Positions 45,870-56,289 of a stretch of DNA of 64,000 nucleotides are shown piece after piece. Origin of the DNA: Ascarosepion bandense (lineage: Eukaryota; Mollusca; Cephalopoda; Sepiida; Sepiidae). Numbering within the stretch: the first letter of the stretch is position 1; the number at the start of each line of letters is the position of its first letter. A program made the translations under genes and the position numbers. The notes under the pieces were generated by a model. The model had not been told where the DNA came from. It saw only the letters and a list, made by a program, of their open reading frames with translations, and ran no database searches. Location: positions 665,001-729,000 of the forward strand of contig JBBBDQ010000420.1 in NCBI GenBank assembly GCA_037127315.1, read 5' to 3'.

Positions 45870-46975
45870 AAGACATCCCTCAATAAGTTCCGGGCCTGAC
45901 ATATAGATGGCGCCACTAATAAAAAAATCATATGATTTTCATGAAGTACTAACCTTCAAATGGCACGTGACAAAATCTGGGCCCAATCGGAATATTAGTT
46001 TAAAAATTACAGATCTGAATCTCGTGTGTTGATAAAGCTTTGCTTTCTGATAGGAAAAAACACTGTTCAAGCAAAGCAATTGCTTGATAAGTGTTTTTCG
46101 AAGTCTGCTCCGTCGAAAACAACGATTAAGAGATGGTTTGCTGACTTTAGAAGCGGTCGGGCAGACAAAAATGCTGAACGCACAGGTTGCCCAAAATCGG
46201 CAGTTGTCACGGAAAAAAAAGAATACACAAACTCCTTTTGGCCGATCGTAAATTGAAGTTGCATGAGATAGCAGAGGAGTTGAACATATCAGAAGGCAGT
46301 ATATTCACCATTTTGCATGAACATTTGTCAATGAGAAAACTGTGTTCAAACAGGGTGCCGCGTTTGCTCACATTAGATAAAAAACAACAATGCGTCGACG
46401 ATTCAGAGCGTTGTTTGCAACGGTTTCAGCGCAATAAGGAGGAGTTTTTGGGTAAATATATAACAATGGATGAAATATAGCTCCACCATTTCAGTCCGGA
46501 GTCAAATTGGCACTGAGCTGAGTGGACAGCAGCAGGTGAAATTCGTCCACATCGACCAAAGACTTAAACATTAGCAGGCAAGGTTTTGGCCTCCGTATTT
46601 TGGGACGCACAAGGTATTTTGTACATCAATTACCTTGAGAAAGGAAGACTGGTGCGTCTGAAGGAAGAAACCGCGAAAAAAAAAACGGCCACAAATGAAG
46701 AAGAAAAAAGTGATTTTTCACTAAGACAACGCATCGTGTCACAAGTTGATCGCAACGATGGAAAAACTACATAAATTGCATATAGAACTGCTTTGGCATC
46801 TACCCTGTTTTCCAGATCTGGCCCCCCCAGTAACTATTGGCGGTTTAAAGACGTCAAAGGAATGCTCAAGGAATAAAATTTTGGCTCGAATGAAGTGATA
46901 TCAGAAATTGAGGCATATTTTGTGGCCAATGACAAATCTTTATACAACTTTTCCAATCTTTTTCCACTTTTCTTT
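45870..46975 (+). pseudogene. Second mariner transposase relic
   Basis: Plus strand. The HTH region (46,026-46,256) has NTVQAKQLLDKCFSKSAPSK and TTIKRWFADFRSGR. A shift is followed by DRKLKLHEIAEELNISEGSI (46,235-46,310). YITMDE carries the first Asp (46,469-46,471), then an in-frame stop replaces the following Trp. DNASCHK holds the second Asp (46,735-46,737). In the third position a C-run shift leaves Asn (SNYW, about 46,832). Its sequence differs from the 43-kb relic, so it belongs to another family. A short 3' part is cut by the LINE-tail unit at 47,005. Confidence 0.8.
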
Positions 46976-46979
46976 TTTA

Positions 46980-47190
46980 TTTTTATTTTCAATTGGAGTA
47001 GATAGACTGAACTATCGCCCGGTTCACAATCCACCCACGTCTATTGAACAGGTGTAGAGGCTCATCCCTTGTTCCCTGTTTAGAATGTGGTTTCCGGCTT
47101 TCTCTTTTCCAATCTATTCACTCTTACGTAGCCCCCTGCGCACCAGTGGCCTTACCGTCTTGCTCGGGGTGATATGATTAAAAAAAAAAG
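46980..47190 (+). mobile_element. Short unit with LINE-A 3' tail
   Basis: Starts near CAATTGGAGTAGATAGACTG, continues GAACTATCGCCCGGTTCAC and ends GCTCGGGGTGATATGATT plus A-run. Shares its head with the 6.8-kb and 10.7-kb units. Its left part also extends the shared sequence ~25 bp upstream of the 6.8-kb start. Confidence 0.75.
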
Positions 47191-47314
47191 AGGCATCGAA
47201 TTTTTAGATAAATAAATCAGTGTATTTCCCAAGAAGAAGACTATGTTGATGAATAAAGTCGAATTTTGCCTAAATGTTGTTTTTTTAGGTAATTCCATGA
47301 TTTATTGAGTGATG

Positions 47315-47540
47315 TATTAAATAGATGGAAAGAAATTCCACAGGAGGGAAGAGCGAGAAAAGAAACAGAGTTAGTAGAAGTGGAAGCTATATTTAACTAT
47401 TTCAACGGTAAAAAAAAAAAAAACAAAAGGTAAAAATTTGAACCAAAATGCAAATCTATTAGCACGCTTAAATTTTATCAGTAAGGTTATAAGACCAAAT
47501 AGAAGTTGAATTTATTTATCAAAAGTCTAATCCCCTTAAT
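47315..47540 (-). pseudogene. Decayed LINE-A C-terminus
   Basis: GGAAAGAAATTCCACAGGAG and GGGAAGAGCGAGAAAAGAAA in plus orientation are LINE-A C-terminal codons read on the minus strand. Poly-A interrupts at about 47,410. Confidence 0.5.
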
Positions 47541-48240
47541 TTTGAACGAACGCAATTCAAGGATGGTAAATTATTTCTTTCAAATTTAAATAATTTTTTT
47601 TCCCAAAACGTGAAAGGCTGTTTTCAATATTTTTCTTGTTTCAGAATCATCTGCCACTTATGAAATGTTTTGTAATTGAAACAAATAAAAAAGTATAGAT
47701 CCTAATTCTGGTGACTATGGGGGATGTACAAGGACTTCCTATTCTAATGACTTTATTCCGGTAAGTATATTCCGTCTCGTTTCTAAAGCAAACACCCACG
47801 AGAAACCCAAATTCGCAATTAACTATGAACAAATGTATAAACGACACAACACACTGTCGGAGAGAAGATATGATAAATTAATTCTGGACGAAGCTTCTTA
47901 CGATTTAGCATTGACTTGGTTGGTTGATTCATAGCAGTGATATTTGAAAGAAAATGTAAGGCTTAAAAGATACACAAGGTAGGGAGGTACAATGAAAAAG
48001 ATGATGATGAATAAAGTTATGAATGGAAAAGAGGGTGGTAGGATGTGGTGATTACGAAGATAAGCACAGCATATGACCTGCTTTTTTTATTCTTAGCTTC
48101 AAGTGTTTTTAGTGGAGCAGTGAGAAGTTAGTCCCGCTCGAATTGCTTTTTGCCACGAACCCATGTCTGTGGAACCAACTTCCAGGAGGAAGTGGTTTTG
48201 CGATATGACTCAGTGGAAGGGACATGACGTTTCCTTTTTT
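47541..48240. other. Unassigned sequence
   Basis: No gene recognised. Confidence 0.35.
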
Positions 48241-48620
48241 TTATTTTAACCATTTCACTAGAAACAAGATAATAAAGACAGTAAGATCCATAGGCTTAGT
48301 GACTGTTAAAAAGTTTGAGAAATAAAAAACAAAAACATCATTAATTAGAGAGAACAATAAAAAAACAGTATCAAGAAGACAGACGATAATGATTCACATT
48401 GCATTCAAATTTTTGAAGATCAAAGCTGACTGAAAAGCAAGGAGCTAGAAGAGAGTTCCATAACCGAGAAATGTGAGTAATGAAACTTAGCATAGAAATT
48501 GCAGTTGCATCTAGCTGTTTCAAGTGTAAAATATTGATAATTTGTCAACAATCAAGTAATGCGCTTAAATTCATAAAGTCTAGGTACCAAAGAAGAAAGT
48601 AATATTTATTCTGAATAATA
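48240..48620 (-). pseudogene. Decayed LINE-A 3' half, left of a foldback
   Basis: The tail begins TTATTTTAACCATTTCACTA. C-terminal codons include GGAGCTAGAAGAGAGTTCCA in plus orientation. Sequence resumes at 49,190-49,400, so the foldback at 48,856-49,156 probably lies in this copy. Confidence 0.45.
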
Positions 48621-48855
48621 CAAAAATATGGCACACTTGGCGATAGAGGAAGATTGGTCTTCAATCAGTCTTATCTCAAACGTAGCAAACCACATTTACT
48701 GCCGCAAACATACCATAATATTCTTTACTAGACATGCATACCATAATATTCTTTACACCAAAATCAGTGCTTCTCATATCTACCATAATAACTCTAAATC
48801 TCTATGTAATTCTAAATATTTGTGTATAATTCTGAGATGAGGTAGTATTTACAGT

Positions 48856-49156
48856 ATTTACATTATTCGGACTATTGAACTCATCTTTGTTGCCATTTGT
48901 ACGACGTTTCGTCCGTTGTACGCTCCGGCCTTCTTCAGGTTACTTGTGGTGAACAAGTTACTTAGGGTTAGAGGGAAATAACTCTGGACTACCAAAAAGA
49001 GACTTTATGCAAGGAATGAGAATGATACCCCAGGGATTGTAATAAAAGGTTCAGTTTGAAATTCCTAGCATCTGAAGAAGGCGGAAGCGTACAACGGTCG
49101 AAACGTCGTACAAATGGCAACAAAGATGAGAACAATAGTCCGAATAATGTAAATAG
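48856..49156. mobile_element. Foldback element with ~85-bp inverted arms
   Basis: The arms 48,856-48,939 and 49,071-49,156 are near-perfect reverse complements, with GACGTTTCG (left) opposite CGAAACGTC (right) and the shared CATCTTTGTTGCCATTTGTA. The spacer is 131 bp. No coding. Confidence 0.85.
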
Positions 49157-49189
49157 TGTACTTCTAAATAGCTTTCATATATACAATTT

Positions 49190-49450
49190 GTCTGGTAGGG
49201 AGGGGATAACGGTAACAACATTTAAAATGAAACTCCAAAGAGGGAAATTCACCAGAACTATTACAACGGAAATATTTATAGAACAGGCACAGGGAAATTA
49301 CGTTGCAACTGTCTGAAACTGACTGAAGCCGATATGCCGGGTCAGGACCAAGAACATTGCAGATTCTTCTTTGTATCTTATCTAGATTTAAAGTAGAAAA
49401 TAAACCATCACTTACGACAACCGATTTTGAACTCTATCAAGGCTGGACAG
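49190..49450 (-). pseudogene. Decayed LINE-A, right of the foldback
   Basis: Plus orientation GGAAATATTTATAGAACAGG and CACAGGGAAATTACG are family C-terminal codons on the minus strand. GCAGATTCTTCTTTGTATCT continues the RRICNV-type passage. Confidence 0.5.
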
Positions 49451-49609
49451 GGCCAATATGAAAAACAGAAGACATCTTGTTTGTTCAAGTGCTTTTTCCC
49501 TCTTAGAGAAAGCGATAAATTAACCCGGTATCGCATTAGTAATTTGATTTTTAACTCCGATCTGTTTTTTTTTTTTTGTTTAGCATTTTTGTTGTTAGCA
49601 TTTTTTTTA

Positions 49610-49920
49610 TGTAGCCGATGTATGTTGCGGTGCAGTGGATATCGGCTCGAATTGAGAAATCGGAGGGCTGAGTTCGAATTCCAGCTGAATTCGTTGCATT
49701 CACATACGCACAAATACTCTTGGGAAAGGTATTGATCCGTTTTTTCTCTCTCCAGCATGTTAAATAGCAGAACAAATTGTGTTCTATAGCCCTGGTTGGT
49801 AATCAGTCAACCGCAGCAACTTACTGAGGAAAAATCTTCTGCCCAGTCAGTCATGTTTCTTTCGAGACATGATCACCCAAGTGCGTATCACTTATGTAAC
49901 TTAAATGATTTTTATATATG
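49610..49920 (+). mobile_element. SINE-1 copy, plus
   Basis: Head with TGTTGCGGTGCAGTGGATAT and GAGTTCGAATTCCAGCTG, then body to GTGCGTATCACTTATG. Convergent with the next copy. Confidence 0.85.
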
Positions 49921-49934
49921 ATTCCAGCTATTCT

Positions 49935-50300
49935 ATAGTCAGTCAGTTAAATGCCATACGTGATACACGCTTGGGCGATCATATCTCGAAAGAGACATGA
50001 CTGACTGGGCAAAGGATTTTCCCGCTGTAGGTTGCCATTACCTTCCCCAGTAGACTGGTTGCCAATCAAGACTATAGAACCTATTCTGTCCTGTTATTTA
50101 TCCGATAACTAGAGGGAAGAGACAGATTAATACTATTTCCAACTGTTTTGCTATTTACCCCATAGCTGGAGGGAGAAAAAAACGGATTAATATCTTTCCC
50201 AAGAGTATTTGTGCGTATGTGAATGTAACGAATTCAACTGGAATTCGATCTCGGCATCCCAATTTCTCGTTCCAAGCCGATATCTAACGCATCAAAACGC
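49935..50300 (-). mobile_element. SINE-1 copy, minus, with internal duplication
   Basis: The minus copy faces the plus copy tail-to-tail. Its middle is duplicated: GATTAATACTATTTCCAA (50,127 on) and GGATTAATATCTTTCCCAA (50,195 on) with the preceding AGAGGGAA/GGAGGGAG pair. Head complement GAATTCGATCTCGGC is at about 50,240. Confidence 0.8.
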
Positions 50301-50762
50301 ACATCCAAAGAAGTGAAATGTATATAAAACAAAAGATTAATTTTCTGCTAACGATCTTCGTCTACTCTTTAACGTGAGAAAATACCAGTGTAAAAGTTTC
50401 TTATAAAATTGCACTTACTCTTACCAGCAAAACGGCTAATTAACCTGCTTAGTCCTGACAAAATTGTCTGAGGAAAGAATTTGTTACTTTTTGTGTTCAA
50501 TGTGTTTTTTTTCCTCCGTGGCAGCAATTAGCTTTCAACACAAGCAGTATGAAATTTGACAAGCTTGGTTGTTCGAAGTGAAAATATGGTTTTGTTTCCT
50601 CATAACTGTGCTTAGTACTAATTAAATATTTTGAAAGCATTAATAAATATTTATAAAAAAAGAATATATTTAAAAAGACATGATTACAAACTTTCATGTA
50701 GTGAAATCTATTTTGCATATCTAGCACAGAAAATTATATAATATATTTTAATAAAAAAACGT

Positions 50763-50793
<31 letters not shown>

Positions 50794-51016
50794 TTTGCTG
50801 TCACGGTCATAGAAAGGCAGCGTTGGTTCAGTTCATTAGAGACAATATCGCTGGAGCGTCGGCTCAGTTTATTCCCTTTACTACGAGTTATTAAACTTTA
50901 CTACCACTTATGAAAGTTCTTGTCGTGTGTTTGCTCTTTATCTGTGGTTTATCATTTTATTTTTGCCATAACTACGTTGTCGACTAATGAAGAATATATA
51001 TATCCTCTCTTTTATA

Positions 51017-51065
<49 letters not shown>

Positions 51066-51690
51066 TGACTAAGAACGAAGAAAAAATTGCAACGTTCAAA
51101 ACATTAATTTAAATCAGTGCTCAATATAAAAATAGAGCAATAATTATTTATTATTAAAACTTATTTTTATATGTTAGAACTTGTGAAAACTACAAACTAC
51201 TACAAAATTGTACATTTTGTTTCGACGTTGAAAGAAGTGTTTCATATTGCAATTTTTGATGCTAATGATTTTCTTTAGCACTCAGTATTACTGGTCCCCA
51301 TATTGTATTCATTTCTATGTTTTGTCGGCTTAGGAGATATTTGTAGCCTAGCATAACCGTGGTTTTCGTTTTCTATTGACATGCAAAACCCATTTTTCCA
51401 CACCTGCAATAAATGCAATGCGAAAATGATGATAATAATTATTATTACTGTTATGAGGACTTTTGACATTTTGAGACAAACTCGTCCAAGCTGTATATTA
51501 GTATCAGTTCTGCTTTGTAGAAGCAGAGAGTAAGATTAAGAGTGGCAGAATGAATGGGAGCAGATTCTATTCTAGTAGATAAAACTGACAGCCAGACTAA
51601 ACAGTCACGCTAATAATCGCTCATTGGTATAAGTGTGTACTACTGCTATATATTTGTCTTTGTGTCCAACAAGATAGCAACAACTTGGTA
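50301..51690. other. Unassigned with (TA)n blocks
   Basis: TA runs at 50,763-50,792 and 51,018-51,060. The 51,060-51,240 part shares AGTGCTCAATA and TTTTGTTTCGACG-like motifs with 27,690-27,790. No gene. Confidence 0.5.
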
Positions 51691-51692
51691 AA

Positions 51693-52050
51693 AGGGTAGA
51701 ATCACGACTCGGTAATAATAGACAGACATTTTTTGGCCCGGCTAGACCGGGAAGACTCACTATAAAATGACCTTGTGGCACATCTAACCTTGCGTGGGAA
51801 GGTTGGTAAATACCATCTCAGTCGGCATTTGCCGTTGCTACTATGACACTGTCAGCACTCTGCCTTCGGGTGGAGAGCGCTCTCTGCTTTCGGGCAGAGA
51901 GCATTAATCCAGTCGTGGTTCCGCCGAAGGGTAGAATCACCACTGGGGAAAGATACTTTTGGCCTGGCTATATAGCCGGGAAGACCCACATTAAATGATC
52001 TTGTGTCACATATCGCCTTAAGTGGGAAGGTGACTAAGTACCCTTGCATT
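51693..52050. repeat. Direct duplication of ~110 bp, class unknown
   Basis: Two blocks share GGTAGAATCAC-ACT, GCCGGGAAGAC (second) or ACCGGGAAGAC (first), AAATGA-CTTGTG-CACAT, and GTGGGAAGGTG-like ends. They start at about 51,697 and 51,934, 237 bp apart. The intervening sequence is GC-richer than its surroundings. Confidence 0.65.
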
Positions 52051-52830
52051 TGGTCGTGGAGAGTAATCGTAGAGATCCGTGCGACTTATCGGAGAGTACC
52101 TGAACTGATACGTAAGTTGCCGATAGATACCGAACTTACCCAGAGACTACCGCATCAGAAGTCAGACTACCTGTAAGCCCCACCCCGTTAGAATAATATA
52201 CACGGATATACTATTTCCAACAACTACACTTCAAGACTTGTATATATTTATTTTTAGTAATAGTATTCCTGGATTTACTAACCTGCGTTCAAGTTTGTAT
52301 ATTATGTTCAACATAATCTATTTCTCTATTTCCATATTTTTCCTCTTGGTATCTCTCTTAAACCACATATTTTGTTGTTCATTATTTGTGCAGAATCCAC
52401 AACAAGATGCATATTTGATGAGAAGTTGCGAAAGAAGTAGAAACGACCTTTTAATGGAAACGGTTGGAATCAATGATGGCAAACTATTTTTTCTTTCCCT
52501 GAAACTAATTCAGATATCGTCAGTGGACTATCACGAAATCTTTCTTAGTTGATGCGCGTCCAATTTCGACGCCTGTGACTCAAACGTCTCTGCTGATCTA
52601 AATTGTGAGTGACTTAGTGTTGTTATTGAAGTGGGATATTCGCAAATCCCAAATCACATCACGAGGACGAAAAAGAGTCTATAAAATCGGCGAATAAAAC
52701 TTAATCATTATCATATGTATTCATTGTGTTTTCAAACCGGTGTTATAATCTTGCTTTAACTAAAGTTAGAAAGCGACAGTACTTTTTTACTTTACATGTC
52801 TGATTATTGCTCGCGACTACTTCCTATTTT
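52051..52830. other. Unassigned sequence
   Basis: No family recognised. The 104-codon ORF at 52,238-52,552 begins hydrophobic and ends with NPQQDAYLMRSCERSRNDLL. Its N-terminal half is T-rich noise-like. Confidence 0.3.
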
Positions 52831-53000
52831 TGTTGCTCATCTGTTAAATCTTTACCGTGCTTTGTTGTCTTCGTTAATCCATGTTTCTCTTGCCTTCAAT
52901 ATGTTACATGTGTGTTAAATTTTCTAAACCCTCTTGCCTCGTTATGTATCCCAGAAATTTCAAATATCTGATTCTATGTATTAGTTTCAGGTTTTTTTTT
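52830..53000 (-). pseudogene. LINE-B scrap
   Basis: CTAAACCCTCTTGCCTCGTT in plus orientation corresponds to the KFLGHAMRKEGLENL-type codons of other copies. Confidence 0.5.
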
Positions 53001-53284
53001 TGTTTTGCTTAAATGCTTTTTATGGTCATTCAATGCTGAAATGTTGTTTAACGGCATCATTATTAGTCATTTAATGCTGAAATGTAATTTTTTAGGAGAT
53101 TTAAAGCAATAAAAATATGATATGTTATTCTGCTTTCACAGCTGAGTACATGGTAAAAGATATTCAGCTTTTTTGCACATGTATGTTTGTGTGGACATAA
53201 TCACTAGAGGCGATTATAAGCGTTTTTTATGTTGTGGTTTTGTTGAAGCTTTATTTTGAAAGAGATTTTGAGTTTGAGTTTATT
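53001..53284. other. Unassigned sequence
   Basis: Contains two copies of TCATTTAATGCTGAAATGT, near 53,028 and 53,069. A related GGTTATTTAATGCCG appears at 54.9 and 55.6 kb. Confidence 0.4.
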
Positions 53285-54900
53285 TATATATTTTTTAATC
53301 ATATCACCCCGAGTAAGGCGGTAACGCCACTGATGTGCAGGGGGCTACATAAGAGTCAAAAGATTAGAGGAAAGTGAAGAGAAGGACGAACCATTTAGAA
53401 AGGAGCAAGAGAAGGAAGGGAATACAGGTGTGCTGACAGTTTCATAGGTAGAGAGAAAGGAAAGAATATACAGGGTGGTGAAGAAAGACCTAGGGTCAAG
53501 TGGTTAAGAGATGAGTATTGACCTTGCATTTAAATTCCTGGAGGTTGTAGCCGTCAGGAAAGCAAGAATAAGGAAGCGAGTTTCACAGGCGAGAAGTGCG
53601 AAAAAAGAAGCTGAAGGAGTAGAATTGTCGTCTGCATTTGGTTGATCTAACTGTGAAATGGTGAGACCCAGTTGCCAATCTGGTTGTACGAGCAAACACC
53701 TGTTGCAGAGGCACCAGTGACAAGTTCGTTGGAGCAGAAGCTAAGGAAGTGTTTACAGAACAGACAAAGGGAAGCCACATTCCGTCGGTGGGAAAGTGGC
53801 TGTAGTCGAATCGCCAAGTCGGTACCTATCACATTACAGATTCTTCTTTGTAGCCTGTCAAGAACACGGAGATGAACACGGAGATGAACAGCGGGGGCAC
53901 CTGACCATATACACATTACAGTACTCCATGCACGCACGAATGGTTGATTTGTATATAAGCAGGACGGTTTCAGACGGGAAAAATCCTGGCCCGACACAGT
54001 GACCCAACATTCCTAGCAGTGGATTTAGCTATTGACTCAATGTACTAGTTCCACTTGAGATCAGAAGGGAGGGTAAGGCCGAGGAGGCGCAGTGTATTGC
54101 TCTCGGGGAGACTCGCTTGGTCCATGCTTATAGGAGGCAGGAGAGGTTGCCTGTGATCATTGACTGACAGCAGCTTGGTCTTAGACGCATTTAAATTTAC
54201 AAGCCACTTCTTACCCCAATTCACCACAGAATGTAGATCCCTCTCAAGATCATCAGCGAGATTATGTTTGTCCGCCACGCCGGGTTTCTTAATGATGCGG
54301 GAGTAAATTATGGTGTCATCAGCATAGATGCCTACTTGGTTCTTGATCTCGTCTGGGAGGTCATATATGAAAATAAGGAAGAACGTCGGGCCTAGGATAA
54401 AGCCTTGAGGGACACCAGCGTTTGTACAGTAGGGTGTGGAGTCATGCCCATTCAGGACGATCTTCATTATGCGGTTATGTAGGAAAGATTGGATCAGATC
54501 ATACAATCGTCCTGTTATACCGTAACCCCGTAGCTTGCATAGAAGGCCAGCATGCCAAACCCTGTCAAAAGCCTTGGAGATGTCCAGAGCAACAGTACGA
54601 GCCTCGCCGGATTTCTCAAGGGCCTGGAATATGTACTCCGTAATGGTCGTTAGCATGTCGGCCGTGAACCTGGAAAAGCGGAAGCCATACTGCCTGTCGG
54701 AGAAGAGTTTATGGGCAGTAAGATGCTGAACTATTTCAGCATTAATAATGGCCTCGAACACCTTCCCGAAAATTGGTAGAAGGCTGATAGGGCGATAGTT
54801 GGATGGGTCCGAGCGTTTACCAGAGTTCTTAAATACAGGAACGACAGAAAAGGACTTCCAGCATGCAGGAAAACAGGAAAACAGAAAGCAAAGAGGCAAT
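53285..54900 (-). mobile_element. LINE-A, best copy: RT ORF, C-terminus and 3' tail
   Basis: A 5'-truncated non-LTR retrotransposon on the minus strand. The 284-residue RT ORF (54,045-54,899) has NYRPISLLP at 34-42, LDISKAFDRVWH with the first catalytic Asp at residue 106, GVPQGFILGP at 162-171, and YADDTIIYS at 192-200. A thumb segment follows (WGKKWLVNLNASKTKLL from about 228). A shift near 54,045 leads to a second frame (53,647-53,997) with LQRRICNVIGTDL and RRNVASLCLFCKHF. The 3'UTR follows, with the tail GCACATCAGTGGCG...CGGGGTGATATG at 53,285-53,340. Motifs suit the CR1/jockey-like group. The endonuclease is missing. Confidence 0.9.
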
Positions 54901-55560
54901 TTAAGGGCATATCAACTTCTGTGGGTTATTTAATGCCGAAAAGATGGGGATTTAAGGTATTTTTAATATTCAGTTATAGTGAGAAGGTTGATTTAGTCAG
55001 ATTTTAATGAAAAATGTTTCGTTTTTATTTTAGAAAACTGAAGATTTCTTCTAGTTTTGCATTCAAAAATGTATTGCTGGTAATAATTTTTCCTTCAAAA
55101 ATTCATTATGGCAATAATTTTTCCTTTTTTCCTTCAAAAATGTATTGTTGATAATAATTTTCCTTCAAAAATGTCTTCTTAATAATATTTTTCTTCCAAA
55201 AATGTCTTTTTGGTCATATTTTTTCCTCCCAAAACGTCTTGTTAGTAATATTTTTCCTTCAAAAATGTATATTTTTCTATAAAAATCTATTTTTATGTAT
55301 ATATTTCTATAAAAGCGTATTTTTATACTTTCATAGTGGTTTGATCCCGTTTTGGGGGTTAACTATTAGCTGAGACCCTAACAGGTGCTACCACTTCAGG
55401 TCAGGGTGGGCCTGGGAACAACAGCAAATAAGTGGTGGTTTCATGCTCCTCACAACCTCCCAATCAGAGGCCTTGCTGCCGGATGCAGTTTACCGTCATG
55501 CCCAGGATTTTGGAAGAGAGTTTGAAGTATTTAAGAAATTGTAGGATTAACGTCATGAAA
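54901..55560. repeat. Repeated unit with a degenerate ~33-bp array
   Basis: GGTTATTTAATGCCG (about 54,925 and 55,618) and GGTCAGGGTGGGCC / GGTCAGGGTAGACC (55,400 and 55,848) occur in the same order here and at 55,575-56,000. A duplicated segment therefore contains, in its first copy, an extra T-rich array of ~33-bp motifs (CCTTCAAAAATGT) at 55,040-55,330. Confidence 0.65.
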
Positions 55561-55574
55561 GAATTCCTTCGTGT

Positions 55575-56000
55575 TGGTTGTTTGGTTAATTGTGATTAAG
55601 GTATATCAACCTCTATGGGTTATTTAATGCCGGAATATAAATATTTTGAACGCAACGGTATGTCTTCAACTACAGATAAACTGTATTAGTAATTTATTAC
55701 GAACAGGTATTATTGGTTATTTTATTATAAATATGTATTGCTGGTAATTTTACTATACAAATGTACTTAATACATTCTTAGTGTTTTTTGGAAGGTGGGG
55801 GTTACTATTTTTACATAGATGGGACCCTAACAGATGCTATCACCCAGGTCAGGGTAGACCTGGAAACAACCGCAATTAAGTGGTACCTCGACGTTCCTTT
55901 AATGACCAATCTCTCGATCAGAGCTCTTGCTACCGTGTTTAGTTTATCGTCCAGTTTCATGTTTTTAACTTTTTCGTAACCCACCTTCAGTCCATGGTAT
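55575..56000. repeat. Second copy of the repeated unit
   Basis: Counterpart of 54,901-55,560 without the T-rich array. The 63-codon ORF here lies on repeat sequence. Confidence 0.6.
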
Positions 56001-56285
56001 TTTCATTATCCATCAGTAAAACCACATTTCTGTTGATTCAAATCTCTTCTTCAGTTATGAGGAGAATGTCCAGTATTACCTACCGTATATATTGATTTTG
56101 TAAGCGTAGCTTAGATGTGGAACAAGTCCTAAAGTATGGATGACCCAGGGTGGTACTCAGTTGTAATAGGTTCTAGCGAGACAAGTTTGCTTATTATAAC
56201 ACCACGTCGAGGTTCACTGCATCCCATGCAATATAGAATTTTAGATATGACATATATGTTCAGCGCTCTTTTTGTTTCTAACGAC
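56001..56285. other. Unassigned sequence
   Basis: Nothing recognised up to the LINE-A coding scrap at 56,290; a few words (GTAAAACCACATTTCTG) look LINE-B-like. Confidence 0.35.
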
Positions 56286-56289
56286 ATTT

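Noticed and set aside
49056..49316. An 86-residue ORF beginning in the foldback arm
   Set aside because: Its start lies in the inverted repeat and its end in decayed LINE-A antisense sequence.
54422..54729. Plus-strand ORFs across the LINE-A RT
   Set aside because: They are antisense shadows of the reverse-transcriptase frame.
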